From Acidobacteriota bacterium (GTDB taxonomy: Bacteria > Acidobacteriota > Terriglobia > Terriglobales > Acidobacteriaceae), in NCBI GenBank assembly GCA_021780095.1, contig JAJXZK010000262.1, positions 1 through 11,795 of the forward strand: a stretch of DNA of 11,795 bases, in the 5' to 3' direction. The stretch's first letter is position 1. Every line of letters begins with the position of its first letter. Under the pieces are notes generated by a model. The model searched no databases. It saw nothing but the letters and a program-made list of their open reading frames with translations, and was not told the DNA's origin. This document shows positions 1 to 7,765 of this stretch, one piece after another. The translations under genes and the position numbers were made by a program.

Positions 1-1201
1 CACGCTCCTGCCGGAGCGCATCGCGTTGCGCGTGGTCCAGGTTCTGTTCGCGGGCTTCGCGGTCGATGGCGAACAGTTCATCCATCAGGGCGACGATGCG
101 TGCCGACTCCTGATCGTTAGCATTGACCTTGATGGCGTCAACGTACTTGCGTCGCGCATGCGCGAGGCAGCAGGCGTGAACCATCTTCGGACCGCCGACG
201 TGGTTGTGGCCCTTGTAGCCGTCGGTTTGCAAAAGGCCATTGAAGTTGCCCAGGAACTGCTTCGGCCCCTCGCCTTCACGGCCCATGCGGAAGTCGAACA
301 CCACGCCTTTGCCCGGCGAGCCATACTGCCACATGTAAGCCTGGTGATTGCGGCCACGCTTATCATGCGTCTGAACGCCGATGGGAGTCTCATCCGCCTG
401 GATGTAAGTTCCGGCCAGCACCTCACGCTTCATCGCCGCCACGATCGGTATCAGTAACTCTCCAACCCGAAGAACCCCATCGTTGAGCGTCGATAGCGCG
501 ATCTGGACACCGGCGTCGCGCTTGATGATGGCCTGCTGACGATAGAGCGGAAGCGACGCGCAGTACTTGGCAACCACCGCTTCGATGATCATCGGGTCGG
601 AGAGAACCGACTTGGCCACGATGCGCTCCGGCAGCGGTGCCGTCGCGACGCCCTGCTCTTCGCAATCGCGGCAGGCGCGCTTCTCCCGCCGGATCACCTT
701 AACGAAATATTCCGCGGGACGGACATCGAGCACTTCCGTTTCTTCGTAGCCGATCACGGTGGTTTGCTTGCCGCACTGGCCGCAGTTGCATTGCTCGGGC
801 GTGCAGGCGACGATCTCTTCGACACGTTCCAGATGAGCGGGCAATTCCTGCCGACCGGGATGTTTGCGGCGAGGCTTGCTCAGAGACTTATCCTGCGGCG
901 TCTGTGGCTGGAGCGGTTCGCGATCACTCTCAGCCTCGACTTCCTCACTCGATACGCCCGGCTCCAGATCCAGCAACTGGAGCTGCAAATCGCTCAGCGC
1001 CTCGCTGCGCTTGCCGTACCGGGCGATGCGGTCCAGGCGAAGGCGCTCTTCCAATACCTTGATCTTTACCTCGGCCAGGGCCAGCGCATGATCCTTGCGC
1101 GTCAACTGCTGGTCTCTGTCCGTGATCTGCTGGTCCTTTTCCGCAAGCTGCGCCTGAAGCTGCGCGACGATCTCGGCGAGCCCCGGATCAGGTTGCGGCA
1201 T
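1..1201 (-). CDS. tnpC: IS66-family transposase TnpC, C-terminus cut by window edge
   Basis: This is the DDE transposase of the IS66 element. The frame stays open from ATG at 1201 to the window edge, giving 400 codons of the roughly 510-530 usual for the family. Residues 1-60 form a Gln/Leu/Lys/Glu-rich coiled-coil segment. A basic motif RYGKRSE follows near residue 65. A zinc-binding region has cysteines at 133, 138, 140, 143, 177 and 180. The catalytic domain shows the first acidic residue in ADETP (D270), the second in TDGYKGH (D327), and the IS66 hallmark CLAHARRKY starting at C345. The last catalytic Glu should lie beyond the window. An in-frame TAA lies 30 bases upstream of the ATG, so the start can hardly be earlier. 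The gene lies 75 bases after tnpB and is presumably co-transcribed with it. Confidence 0.93.
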   Translation of the reverse strand, partial: MPQPDPGLAEIVAQLQAQLAEKDQQITDRDQQLTRKDHALALAEVKIKVLEERLRLDRIARYGKRSEALSDLQLQLLDLEPGVSSEEVEAESDREPLQPQTPQDKSLSKPRRKHPGRQELPAHLERVEEIVACTPEQCNCGQCGKQTTVIGYEETEVLDVRPAEYFVKVIRREKRACRDCEEQGVATAPLPERIVAKSVLSDPMIIEAVVAKYCASLPLYRQQAIIKRDAGVQIALSTLNDGVLRVGELLIPIVAAMKREVLAGTYIQADETPIGVQTHDKRGRNHQAYMWQYGSPGKGVVFDFRMGREGEGPKQFLGNFNGLLQTDGYKGHNHVGGPKMVHACCLAHARRKYVDAIKVNANDQESARIVALMDELFAIDREAREQNLDHAQRDALRQER

Positions 1202-1276
1202 AGCTTGGGAGGAGAGATTCAAGATGTCTTATGAAGAACAGACATCGCTGTGGATTAGTGAGCAAATCCCCAGTGT

Positions 1277-1663
1277 TCATGCGGTCTTCCGTGACTCTTC
1301 TGATTCCTCGCCCACGGCTCGGCGATACCACTTCCGCGGCCGCGTCTGAACCAGATCGATGCCTCCGATCAGCAGCGCGAAATGCTCCCGGCTCAGCTGC
1401 ACTCGCTTCTCGCTACCGGCCGGCGCTGGCCAGTAAAGACGCCCGCCCTCCATACGTTTCGAGCATACCCATAGACCTGAACCATCGAAAAACACCAGCT
1501 TCAAACGATTCCGTCGCGCGTTTGCGAAAAGGAAAATGTGACCGCTCGCCGGATCGCACTCCAGCACGTCGCGGATCTTGCCCCACAGGCCATCGAACCC
1601 GATGCGCATGTCCGTAGCTCCGGTGGCAACGTAAACCCGCGTCGCCGCGCCCAAGGCGAACAT
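1277..1663 (-). CDS. tnpB: IS66-family accessory protein TnpB (IS66 Orf2)
   Basis: This is a 128-residue IS66 Orf2/TnpB protein, the usual size being about 115-120. The diagnostic motif TDMRIGFDGL is at residues 17-26. The conserved block FANARRNRLKLVFFDG follows near residue 46, then GLWVCSKR and the GRLYWP motif. TnpB is required for transposition of IS66-type elements, but its biochemical role is not established. The ATG at 1663 lies four bases after the tnpA stop, with GGAAGG as a plausible ribosome site inside the end of tnpA, so tight translational coupling is likely. The C-terminal tail after RPRKWYRR is rich in Glu and Ser and poorly conserved in the family. Confidence 0.93.
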   Translation of the reverse strand: MFALGAATRVYVATGATDMRIGFDGLWGKIRDVLECDPASGHIFLFANARRNRLKLVFFDGSGLWVCSKRMEGGRLYWPAPAGSEKRVQLSREHFALLIGGIDLVQTRPRKWYRRAVGEESEESRKTA

Positions 1664-1667
1664 CGCC

Positions 1668-2000
1668 TCAACCTTCCAGAACCGCGACTAGCTGCTTCAG
1701 AACAGAGACATCGAATCCGGCTTCCACAACAATGCGCCGCCCGTTGGCAAGTTCCACCCGCAGACAGCCACTCACCGGCGACGCGCTGATCAGATCGACA
1801 GGCAACAGCTCTTGGGCTGCAGGCCTGGCTCGGCGGCTCCGATGCCGAGCACGGTAATAATCCAGCGTGTGCAGCGCAATACCGTGCGCATTGCAGAATG
1901 CCTTGCGGCTCAAACCGCTCTGCTCAAAATCCCGTACCAAGCTTTCGGCCTCTGCCTGGCTCCGACGACGCCTCTCAACACCTGCTCTCGCTTCTCGCAT
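1668..2000 (-). CDS. tnpA: IS66-family accessory protein TnpA
   Basis: This 110-residue protein is the first gene of the IS66 operon. Residues 12-55 form a helix-turn-helix-like segment typical of IS66 TnpA (VRDFEQSGLSRKAFCNAHGI, then HTLDYYRARHR). A short beta-rich C-terminus follows (CLRVELANGRRIVVEAGFD) and then VLKQLVAVLEG, a typical family ending. It is thought to bind DNA and to be required for transposition. The start at 2000 puts the protein in register with the family; no strong Shine-Dalgarno sequence precedes it. It ends four bases before tnpB. Confidence 0.88.
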   Translation of the reverse strand: MREARAGVERRRRSQAEAESLVRDFEQSGLSRKAFCNAHGIALHTLDYYRARHRSRRARPAAQELLPVDLISASPVSGCLRVELANGRRIVVEAGFDVSVLKQLVAVLEG

Positions 2001-2065
2001 GCCTCAACTTCATCATGCAATCAGGCCCGCGAAAAGAGTGGCTTTGCTCGGAGGGAGACTTTCCA

Positions 2066-2401
2066 GGTGCCAGTATCCTTCCATATCCCTCCGTGGACAT
2101 AAGCAAGGTGAAACTTGCAATGAAGATTGGCGGTGAATATCGGCTACGAAATATCGGACTGCGGCATTGGCAGAAACTTGCTACTGCGTTGCGCCTAGAC
2201 GACGCGGAGCTCATCGACCGAATCAGGGCAATGGTCCAGGCTTTGCCCGATTAGGCCGCAGCCATCCAAGAGCAGATCGAGGGAGAGGGGCTGTCGCAAG
2301 TGACCATCACAAGGTTATGCACACGAATCAAAGCCCGAGCGGTTGCATGTCAAAGGCTCATACAACTCTCCAGTTCCAGCGTAAGGCACCAGGCCAAGTA
2401 A
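2066..2401 (+). pseudogene. C-terminal remnant of a HipA-type kinase/toxin gene
   Basis: The plus frame starting at about 2066 encodes SILPYPSVDISKVKLAMKIG followed by GEYRLRNIGLRHW and ERIRAM-like sequence. This is the recognisable C-terminal lobe of HipA-domain Ser/Thr kinases, the toxins of HipBA toxin-antitoxin modules. The frame meets a TAG at 2252-2254 right after ALPD, yet the same frame continues with family-like sequence (AAAIQEQIEGEGLSQ, then RIKARAVACQRL) to a TAA at 2399. The TAG is therefore best read as a nonsense mutation inside the old gene. The N-terminal lobe, the catalytic residues and any hipB partner are absent. Homology begins where the IS66 element ends, so insertion of IS66 probably severed it. 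Upstream codons in this frame are antisense to tnpA and are not HipA-like. Confidence 0.72.
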
Positions 2402-2550
2402 GGAGGGTCCGCGCACATCGCGCGCACCGATGTGCTGTTGGTCGATGGCTCTCACTTACGTGGACTAACTGAAGGGGCAGCTCGTCCCATCAACAAAAGG
2501 TCAGCCAACGGCTGGTAGATCCAATTCCATTCCCGGCGCTGAGAGGAGTG
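2402..2550. other. Short intergenic stretch without a recognised gene
   Basis: About 150 bases separate the hipA remnant from the converging TPR gene. I see no conserved coding frame here. The only structure is a small hairpin near 2502-2514, listed separately. Confidence 0.5.
2491..2514 (-). terminator. Possible weak terminator after the TPR gene
   Basis: Read on the minus strand, a five-base-pair stem CAGCC/GGCTG with a three-base loop lies about 37 bases past the TPR stop codon and is followed by ACCTTTTG. The stem is short and the T-run has only four residues, so it would be a weak intrinsic terminator at best. It could equally be chance. Confidence 0.25.
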
Positions 2551-3816
2551 CTACTGAACTGGATTCTCTGAGAGTGCCTGCTTCATTCGATGGTTGCTCA
2601 ATTCGGTCACAGCATCAATACTCTGCTTGCTTAATTGTTGAAACAGGGCGGTCGCCTGTTTTTGCCTACCCAATTTGGAGTAGGCTCGCGCCAGGTTATA
2701 TGTTGCGCTCCGCAATGTTGGATCGATTTCGTGCGCTGCTTCAAGGTCTTTGACAGCTGACTTCGCGTCGCCTTGCTCAAGCACCAATTTTCCCCGTAAT
2801 GTAAGCGCCGGAACAGATTTTCCGTTGAGCTCAATTGCGTGATTGAGTTCAGCGATGGCATCGGTTGGTTTGGTAGGTTCGATTTTCAACATGCATTCAG
2901 CCAGAAGATAGTACAGATCCGAATCGACCACGCCAGATCGAATGGATGCTTTAATTTCGCTAGCAGCCGTCGTGAATTTTCCCAGCTTATAGTCGGTTAC
3001 TGCCCAAAAAAATCGAGGGTCAGCCTTCTCTGGAGATATCCGAATTGCATTGGCAAAATCACTGTGTGCCTTGTCCAACTCACCCAGCAACGAGTAGGCG
3101 GCGCCACGGACAACCAGCACCTCCGAGTTTCCCGGGAACGCAATCACAGCCTGGGAAGCGATCTTCTCGGCTTCCGAAAACTGTCCTGCGTCCGACAAGA
3201 GTGTTACGAGATTCAAATAGGCATACAGGTTCCGCGGGTTCTTCCGTAGTTGCGCGACAAGCAGCGGATATGCGGCTTGATATTGACCTAGCTTTGAGTA
3301 AGAGACGGCCAGAAGATTGGTGCAGTCGCCGTTTAAGGGAGTGTGAGCCTGTAGTGTCTTCAGGGTTCGAACCGCATCTTGATAGTCGGCAAGCGCAAAC
3401 TGGCTCAATGCGACGGCATATGCGTGAGTTTGAGGGTCCGGGACATTGGCGTCAACCAAAGCGAATATCCCGAGAGCAGTCTTGAAATCGTGCGCTCTCC
3501 CATAGAACCAGCCAACCGTAAAGACTTGGACCGGAGATAAGCTCTTACATTCGCGAAGCCGTCCGAGGATTGCCTTGGCCTCAGCGTAACGGCCTTGCTT
3601 CAATAGTCCATCTGTGCTTTGGAGCGCCAGCCTTACGTCACAGCTGGACGTATTCGTGTCGCCTCGAGTCCGGGCGTTCGCCGCAAGTGACGATGGGGGA
3701 ATGGCAAAAGCAAGGGAACACAAAAACACCGATAAATACTTCAGCAAAATATAGCGAAGATAGAGAGTAGTGCATCTCTTACTAGAGCTCTTAGGAGTGT
3801 TCCACATCGAACTCAT
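2551..3816 (-). CDS. Secreted tetratricopeptide-repeat protein
   Basis: This protein is nearly all helical repeats. After a signal peptide (basic KSSSKR, hydrophobic YILLKYLSVFLCSLAFAI, likely cleavage after SLAANA) there are about ten TPR-like helix pairs to the C-terminus. Typical motifs are LLKQGRYAEAKAIL, YSKLGQYQAAYPLL, LSDAGQFSEAEKIASQA, LGELDKAHSDFANAIRISPE and LEQGDAKSAVKDLEAAHEIDP. TPR arrays are protein-binding scaffolds, and the export signal puts this one in the periplasm or outside the cell. I chose ATG at 3816 because GGAG sits five bases upstream and it places the signal peptide near the N-terminus; an in-frame TTG at 3846 would add ten residues. It follows the CRTAC1-type gene by about 80 bases on the same strand, a pairing seen repeatedly in Acidobacteriota and Planctomycetota, so the two probably form one transcript and may act together. 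Specific function unknown. Confidence 0.88.
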   Translation of the reverse strand: MSSMWNTPKSSSKRCTTLYLRYILLKYLSVFLCSLAFAIPPSSLAANARTRGDTNTSSCDVRLALQSTDGLLKQGRYAEAKAILGRLRECKSLSPVQVFTVGWFYGRAHDFKTALGIFALVDANVPDPQTHAYAVALSQFALADYQDAVRTLKTLQAHTPLNGDCTNLLAVSYSKLGQYQAAYPLLVAQLRKNPRNLYAYLNLVTLLSDAGQFSEAEKIASQAVIAFPGNSEVLVVRGAAYSLLGELDKAHSDFANAIRISPEKADPRFFWAVTDYKLGKFTTAASEIKASIRSGVVDSDLYYLLAECMLKIEPTKPTDAIAELNHAIELNGKSVPALTLRGKLVLEQGDAKSAVKDLEAAHEIDPTLRSATYNLARAYSKLGRQKQATALFQQLSKQSIDAVTELSNHRMKQALSENPVQ

Positions 3817-3896
3817 CTGCGCTCCGATTGCTGATAAATGATTCAACCCGATCGTGCCCTTAAGCTTCTCCTCAACAGCAGATCATCATCGAAAGC

Positions 3897-5699
3897 TCAA
3901 TTCTCTCCAGAATGTTCGCTATTGCTCCTTGGGCTGGTGAACCGCTGACTTGCAACAATTCCCTTTCCCTCCTCAACGGTGATTAGTTGATTGGCTGCAA
4001 CGCTTTTCAACTGCTCCATGGAGCCACTTGGCCAAAAAATTTGCACGTCCACGACTCCTGCCCGGCCAATGCCATAATGCAGGCGGGGATCATTTGACGA
4101 ATAATAGCTCGATTGGCTGGTTCGGCTCTGGGCTTGCACTTTTCCCTCATAGCGAACCAGAACGCGCGCGCCGATCGCACTTCTATTCGATTTAGTTCCT
4201 ATCAACTTGAGCTTGATCCAGTGGTTGTCGCCTCGCATATCGTTTCGCAGAAGTGATGGCAGTTCGTTCATATTAGCGATCAGAATATCGATGTCTCCGT
4301 CATTGTCGAAGTCCCCGAAAGCACATCCACGGCTCGAGTGGGGCGCCATAACTCCAGGGCCTGCCTGCTCATATAGTTCCTCGAATGTTCCATCGCCTAG
4401 ATTTCTGAAAAGAATTCTTGGGCTCTTGTTTGGATATTGGGGTAGCTTCTTCTCCGCTTCTGGATAGACACTACCAGTAACGATAAATATGTCAGGATAT
4501 CCGTCATTATCGAGATCTACAATGCCAGTTCCCCACTTTGTATAGTTAGATTCCAAGCCAATACGGCTTGCTCTAGTCACGTCGGTGAAATTGGCATGGC
4601 CGTCGTTCTCATATAGGTCGGATGTATCATCGGAAAAACTCGTCTTGAAAAGATCAAGATGACCTTTCAAGTTATAATCGCCAATACCAACACCCATTCC
4701 AGACTGCACCACACCGTCTTCGCTCAGGGCTACGCCGCGAAATAATCCCTCCTCACGAAAGGTACCATCGCGATTATTCATGTAGAGTAAGCTCGGTGTG
4801 GAATCACATGCTACATATATATCCGGCCAGCCGTCATCATCGAAGTCCGCTGCCACAACAGTCATCCCATAAGTGCGCCGAGGTCCGTCAATTTTAGCTT
4901 TCTTCGTCACATCGGAAAAGGTTCCGTCACCATTGTTTCGATATAGCACATGCGCCCCTGGAAATCCCGGAGGGAGTCCACGAGGTCCACAGTTGACGGG
5001 AATTCCCATCCAGTTGCAGTTGACGTCGTCCTCTGGGGTGGGTGCAGTTTTCAAATCGAATTGAATATAGTTTGAGACAAACAAGTCGAGATGTCCATCA
5101 CGATCATAATCAAGGAATGAGCAACCTGCCGACCAACTCGGAACATCGGTTTCGATCGCTAATCCAGCTTGCTTCGTCACATCGGTAAATGTGCCATCCC
5201 CATTATTACGATAGAGTTTGTTTTGACCATAATACGTGCAGAACAGGTCTTCGAATCCGTCGTTGTTGTAATCGCCGACGCAGACGGAGTTTGCCCAACC
5301 CAGATGATGTAATCCTGCCTTCTCAGTGACATCTGTAAATGTGCCGTCGCGATTGTTCTTATAAAGTCGATTCGTCGTATTCGCTGGCGCTCCGGTCAGA
5401 CGCGTGCCCGTAAGAATGAAGATATCCATCCATCCATCATTGTCATAATCGATGAAGGCGCACCCACATCCGTTGGCCTCCAGAATGTACTCCTTGTGGT
5501 CAAGGCCGCCATAGATGATCGGGAATGTCAAGCCGGCCTTCTCGCCAACATCCACAAAGTATGCATCAAAAGGGCGCTTGGACGGGGCTTGTCGTGGCCC
5601 TTGTTTCATGCCGCGGGTTGCCATGCCTGTCTGCCCAAGTAATTTCGATCCCCATACACCACAAGACAGATATACAAAGCGGCGGCGAGACAGACTCAT
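3897..5699 (-). CDS. Tat-exported CRTAC1/ASPIC-UnbV protein with FG-GAP (VCBS) repeats
   Basis: From ATG at 5699 the protein has 600 residues. It opens with a twin-arginine-like signal, SRRRFVYL at residues 4-11 and a modest hydrophobic stretch. This motif position is why I prefer 5699 to the upstream in-frame ATG at 5825, which would place 42 unremarkable residues before it. No strong Shine-Dalgarno sequence precedes either. Seven FG-GAP/VCBS repeats follow, each with a calcium-binding loop: DYDNDGWMD (~85), DYNNDGFED (~143), DYDRDGHLD (~197), DFDDDGWPD (~286), DYNLKGHLD (~341, with Asn-Asp replaced by Leu-Lys), DLDNDGYPD (~395) and DFDNDGDID (~463). Most are followed by LYRNNGDGTFTDVT-type strands, predicting a seven-bladed beta-propeller. 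Residues about 507-577 match the ASPIC/UnbV domain (SAIGARVLVRYEG, then LHYGIGRAG and FWPSG). Such proteins are extracellular or surface-associated; a carbohydrate- or protein-binding role is often proposed but the substrate is unknown. Its upstream region is replaced by an IS21-type end 139 bases before the start, so its native promoter may be lost. Confidence 0.9.
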   Translation of the reverse strand: MSLSRRRFVYLSCGVWGSKLLGQTGMATRGMKQGPRQAPSKRPFDAYFVDVGEKAGLTFPIIYGGLDHKEYILEANGCGCAFIDYDNDGWMDIFILTGTRLTGAPANTTNRLYKNNRDGTFTDVTEKAGLHHLGWANSVCVGDYNNDGFEDLFCTYYGQNKLYRNNGDGTFTDVTKQAGLAIETDVPSWSAGCSFLDYDRDGHLDLFVSNYIQFDLKTAPTPEDDVNCNWMGIPVNCGPRGLPPGFPGAHVLYRNNGDGTFSDVTKKAKIDGPRRTYGMTVVAADFDDDGWPDIYVACDSTPSLLYMNNRDGTFREEGLFRGVALSEDGVVQSGMGVGIGDYNLKGHLDLFKTSFSDDTSDLYENDGHANFTDVTRASRIGLESNYTKWGTGIVDLDNDGYPDIFIVTGSVYPEAEKKLPQYPNKSPRILFRNLGDGTFEELYEQAGPGVMAPHSSRGCAFGDFDNDGDIDILIANMNELPSLLRNDMRGDNHWIKLKLIGTKSNRSAIGARVLVRYEGKVQAQSRTSQSSYYSSNDPRLHYGIGRAGVVDVQIFWPSGSMEQLKSVAANQLITVEEGKGIVASQRFTSPRSNSEHSGEN

Positions 5700-5837
5700 A
5701 GAAAAAGAGGATACACTCTGTCCGCTGGTACGTGCCACACCATTCACCCTAAAAAACGCAGTCGCGAGCCAGAAGCGCACATGTTTTGAGGAGTTTTTGG
5801 GCCTATGCGGAATGATTCTGGCCACGATGTAGCCTCG

Positions 5838-5947
5838 GTGATCACGTTAAATCCGGCCATACGTGATCGGGTTAAAAGCGGCCATAGAGAGAAGGCAGAA
5901 GACGTGATTGTTTTACCTTGCCGAGGTGTAGTTTTGCAAGGCGGCCA
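5838..5947. repeat. IS21-type end: four iterated ~22-bp repeats
   Basis: Four related copies start at 5838, 5863, 5904 and 5926. The first reads GTGATCACGTTAAATCCGGC and continues CA. The second, GTGATCGGGTTAAAAGCGGC, matches it closely, and the last two are more diverged, retaining GTGATTGTTTTACC and GCAAGGCGGCCA. IS21-family elements carry such iterated sub-terminal transposase-binding sites and begin with TG, so 5839 is a plausible element tip. The tip lies only 13 bases outside the longest possible frame of the CRTAC1 gene. Confidence 0.6.
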
Positions 5948-6254
5948 GTGACGCGTTGAAGTTCAGACCCTTATGATTGCGTGGTATTGTTGTACTCGCT
6001 CTGCCGGGGTCGCGCCTTGCGGAGTGATCCAGGGCCGATGACACGGGGCTGGCTCCGAAGGAATCGGTAATCGAGACCCTCCGGGGTTTGCCCGATGGGT
6101 TGGCCAGCGGAGGGTTTCGTGTTTCTGCAGAGATTGCTATGGTGAGGCTCCGTCGTGGGAGGCTTCTGGATCACGAGTCGCGACGCCGCCGGGAGTTCTT
6201 TGGCCGGCATCCTTATCGCTTTTATTTTTGCTTTTGTCTTTGTACTTGCTGTTG
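5948..6254. other. Region between istB and the IS21-type repeats, no gene recognised
   Basis: The minus strand holds an open frame of 112 codons (6309 down to 5971) that overlaps the last 55 bases of istB. It is rich in Lys, Pro, Thr and Arg with no recognisable domain. It may be a chance frame, or a small IS21 passenger starting at the ATG near 6258. Four hundred bases between an istB stop and an element tip is longer than usual, consistent with a composite junction. Confidence 0.35.
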
Positions 6255-7004
6255 TCATTGTCCTTCTCCCATACTGCCGGTTTTGGTACGCCAACTGCGC
6301 GGTCCGCACTTGAGCACGTGTCCGTGATGCAGCAGGCGATCCAGCATGGCGGTGACAGCGGCGCTGTCGCCCAGCAGTTTTCCCCAGTCCTCTACGGGTC
6401 TGTTGGACGTCAGCAGTGTGCTCGCACGTTCGTAGCGGCGCATGATGATCTCCAGTAGTTCCTCGGCGGCGGTCAGCGGCAGCTTGCGCATTCCCAGGTC
6501 GTCGATGATCAGCAGCGGCACTGTGGTGAGTAGTTCCATGTGTTGCTTGCGGTTGCCGTCCAGTGTGGCGTCGGCCAGTTCTTCCAGCAGCCTGTGGGCT
6601 TCGCGATACAACACACGGTAGCCCTGCTGGATGACGGCGTGTCCGATGGCTTGGGCGCAGTGACTTTTGCCGCTGCCAGGCGGGCCGAGGAACAAGGCAT
6701 CTTCGCGCTTTCCGACCCAGTTTGCGGTGGCCAGGTCGAAGACCAGACTGCGGTTCATCTTTGGATTGAACTGGAAGTCGAAGTTATCAAGTAGCTTGTT
6801 TGGGTCACGGAACTGCGCCTGCTTGTGGCGCCGCTCCAGCAGTCGCTTGCTGCGACAGGCAAGTTCGTCGGAGACCAGCATGGAGATCAGGTCGATGGGA
6901 GCCATGGCCTCAGACTGAGCCTGCAGCAGGCGAGTTTCCATCACTGCGGCCATGCCGCTCAGGCGCAGTTGTACCAGGGAACGATTGAGTTCGATCAGGT
7001 TCAT
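6255..7004 (-). CDS. istB: IS21-family helper ATPase IstB
   Basis: IstB is the AAA+ ATPase that cooperates with the IstA transposase in target capture and strand transfer. This 249-residue copy looks complete, the family being about 240-270. The N-terminal helical domain (residues 1-85) carries LRLSGMAAVMETRLLQAQ. Walker A GPPGSGKS is at 107-114, Walker B LLIIDDLG at 164-171, the sensor region TLLTSNRP at 197-203 and the arginine-containing LDRLLHH near 221. The C-terminal signature is LKCGPRSWRTK. Its ATG overlaps the istA stop codon by four bases (ATGA), the standard translational coupling of IS21. Since its partner istA is broken, it could act only on related elements in trans. Confidence 0.95.
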   Translation of the reverse strand: MNLIELNRSLVQLRLSGMAAVMETRLLQAQSEAMAPIDLISMLVSDELACRSKRLLERRHKQAQFRDPNKLLDNFDFQFNPKMNRSLVFDLATANWVGKREDALFLGPPGSGKSHCAQAIGHAVIQQGYRVLYREAHRLLEELADATLDGNRKQHMELLTTVPLLIIDDLGMRKLPLTAAEELLEIIMRRYERASTLLTSNRPVEDWGKLLGDSAAVTAMLDRLLHHGHVLKCGPRSWRTKTGSMGEGQ

Positions 7005-7742
7005 GATTGGGGTTCCTCGAAGTGGATGCGTTGTTGGATCAGGTCGCGATACTGAGTCAGTTCGCGGATCAGTGGATCGACTTGCCGCAGACTGAGAGGT
7101 GCCTGTGGACTGCGCTCCAGATAGCGGCGTAGGAAGCGATACTCGGGAACGCGCAGCTCAAGCGCCGCCGCACAGGCATCGTCTGAAGCCGCGCTGCCAT
7201 ATTGCTTGACCAGCTGGAGAACGCCCTGGATGCGACGCATTCCGAGTTCGCCCTGACGAGCATGGATGGCGTCGCAGACAGCGCCGATGTTGGCTCCAGC
7301 CTTGTGCGCACGCGCCAGCAGCTGAAGCAACGGTGGCGGCGTACGACGCGGGCGATCCGCATCGCGGATGCGGTGTCCGCCACGCTTGCCGCTCAGATGC
7401 TCGCGAAGCAACTCACCGGTGCGGGGATCAAGCAGACGCACGAACATCGCGTCCCACTCGCCCGGATCATAGAAGTCTGGAGACAGCAACCCTCGCGAAG
7501 GTTATCCAGGACCACGATCCGCGGAGAACCGCCAAGCCTGCGAAATGCCTTCTCGTGAAGCTCGGCCCACACCCGCGCACTCGAACGGAAGAGCAGCAGT
7601 CGAACCGACTTGCGACTGCAGCCCAGTGTCAGAACGAATAGGCGCGTGCGCCGGTATTTACCGCTATCGGGATCGCGCACCATCGGCCCCGTGCCGTAGT
7701 CAACCTGGCCTTCTTCGCCGCTGTCATCGTCAACTGAAAAAT
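7001..7742 (-). pseudogene. istA: IstA transposase core and C-terminus: frameshifted and internally deleted
   Basis: The IstA sequence resumes directly after the ISL3 terminal repeat with VDDDSGEEGQVDYGTGP, which contains the first catalytic Asp of the DDE core. It continues to VVLDNLREG, where the second Asp lies. The frame then breaks at about 7488-7492. The expected codons GGT GTG CTG TCT appear as GGTTGCTGTCT, so one base is missing and the next frame continues LLSPDFYDP. Straight after YDP, around 7462, the sequence jumps to EWDAMFVRLLDPRTGELLRE, so roughly 140 residues usually present are gone, including the region expected to hold the catalytic Glu. The C-terminal part to RIHFEEPQS is otherwise typical and ends coupled to istB. 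Cause and order of the lesions are inference. Confidence 0.85.
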
Positions 7743-7765
7743 GGTTCTTCCTCACATTTGGTGAA
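7743..7765 (+). repeat. ISL3-type terminal repeat, copy 1
   Basis: A 23-bp sequence starting GGTTCTTCCTCACATTTG and ending GTGAA is identical at 7743-7765 and 8679-8701. Its GG-T-CTTC start fits ISL3-family ends. Here it is the right (C-terminal) end of the minus-strand ISL3 fragment, 38 bases past the chimera's stop. It abuts the resumed istA reading frame at 7742. The AT-rich octamer TGAAAAAT at 7735-7742 is a candidate for one copy of an 8-bp target duplication; the other copy would have been lost with the left end. Confidence 0.75.

Larger units (their letters stand above)
1..2065 (-). mobile_element. IS66-family insertion sequence (3' part outside window)
   Basis: Three consecutive minus-strand genes in the order tnpA, tnpB, tnpC are the standard IS66 layout. 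The tnpA and tnpB genes are complete; tnpC is cut by the left window edge with no internal stop. The outer (tnpA-side) boundary is placed just before 2066 because HipA homology on the plus strand starts there. I could not recognise a terminal inverted repeat, since the matching end is outside the window, so this boundary is inferred to within a few tens of bases. The element may be active, as nothing visible is broken. Confidence 0.85.

Noticed and set aside
26..1234. Long plus-strand open frames opposite tnpC
   Set aside because: They are antisense to a continuous, motif-rich IS66 transposase frame and show no recognisable domain.
1898..2065. Upstream extension of the HipA frame to an ATG at 1898
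   Set aside because: These codons are antisense to tnpA and do not resemble HipA; only the part from about 2066 is homologous.
5700..5825. N-terminal extension of the CRTAC1-type protein to ATG 5825
   Set aside because: It would bury the twin-arginine motif 45 residues inside the protein; the ATG at 5699 places it at residues 4-11 as expected.
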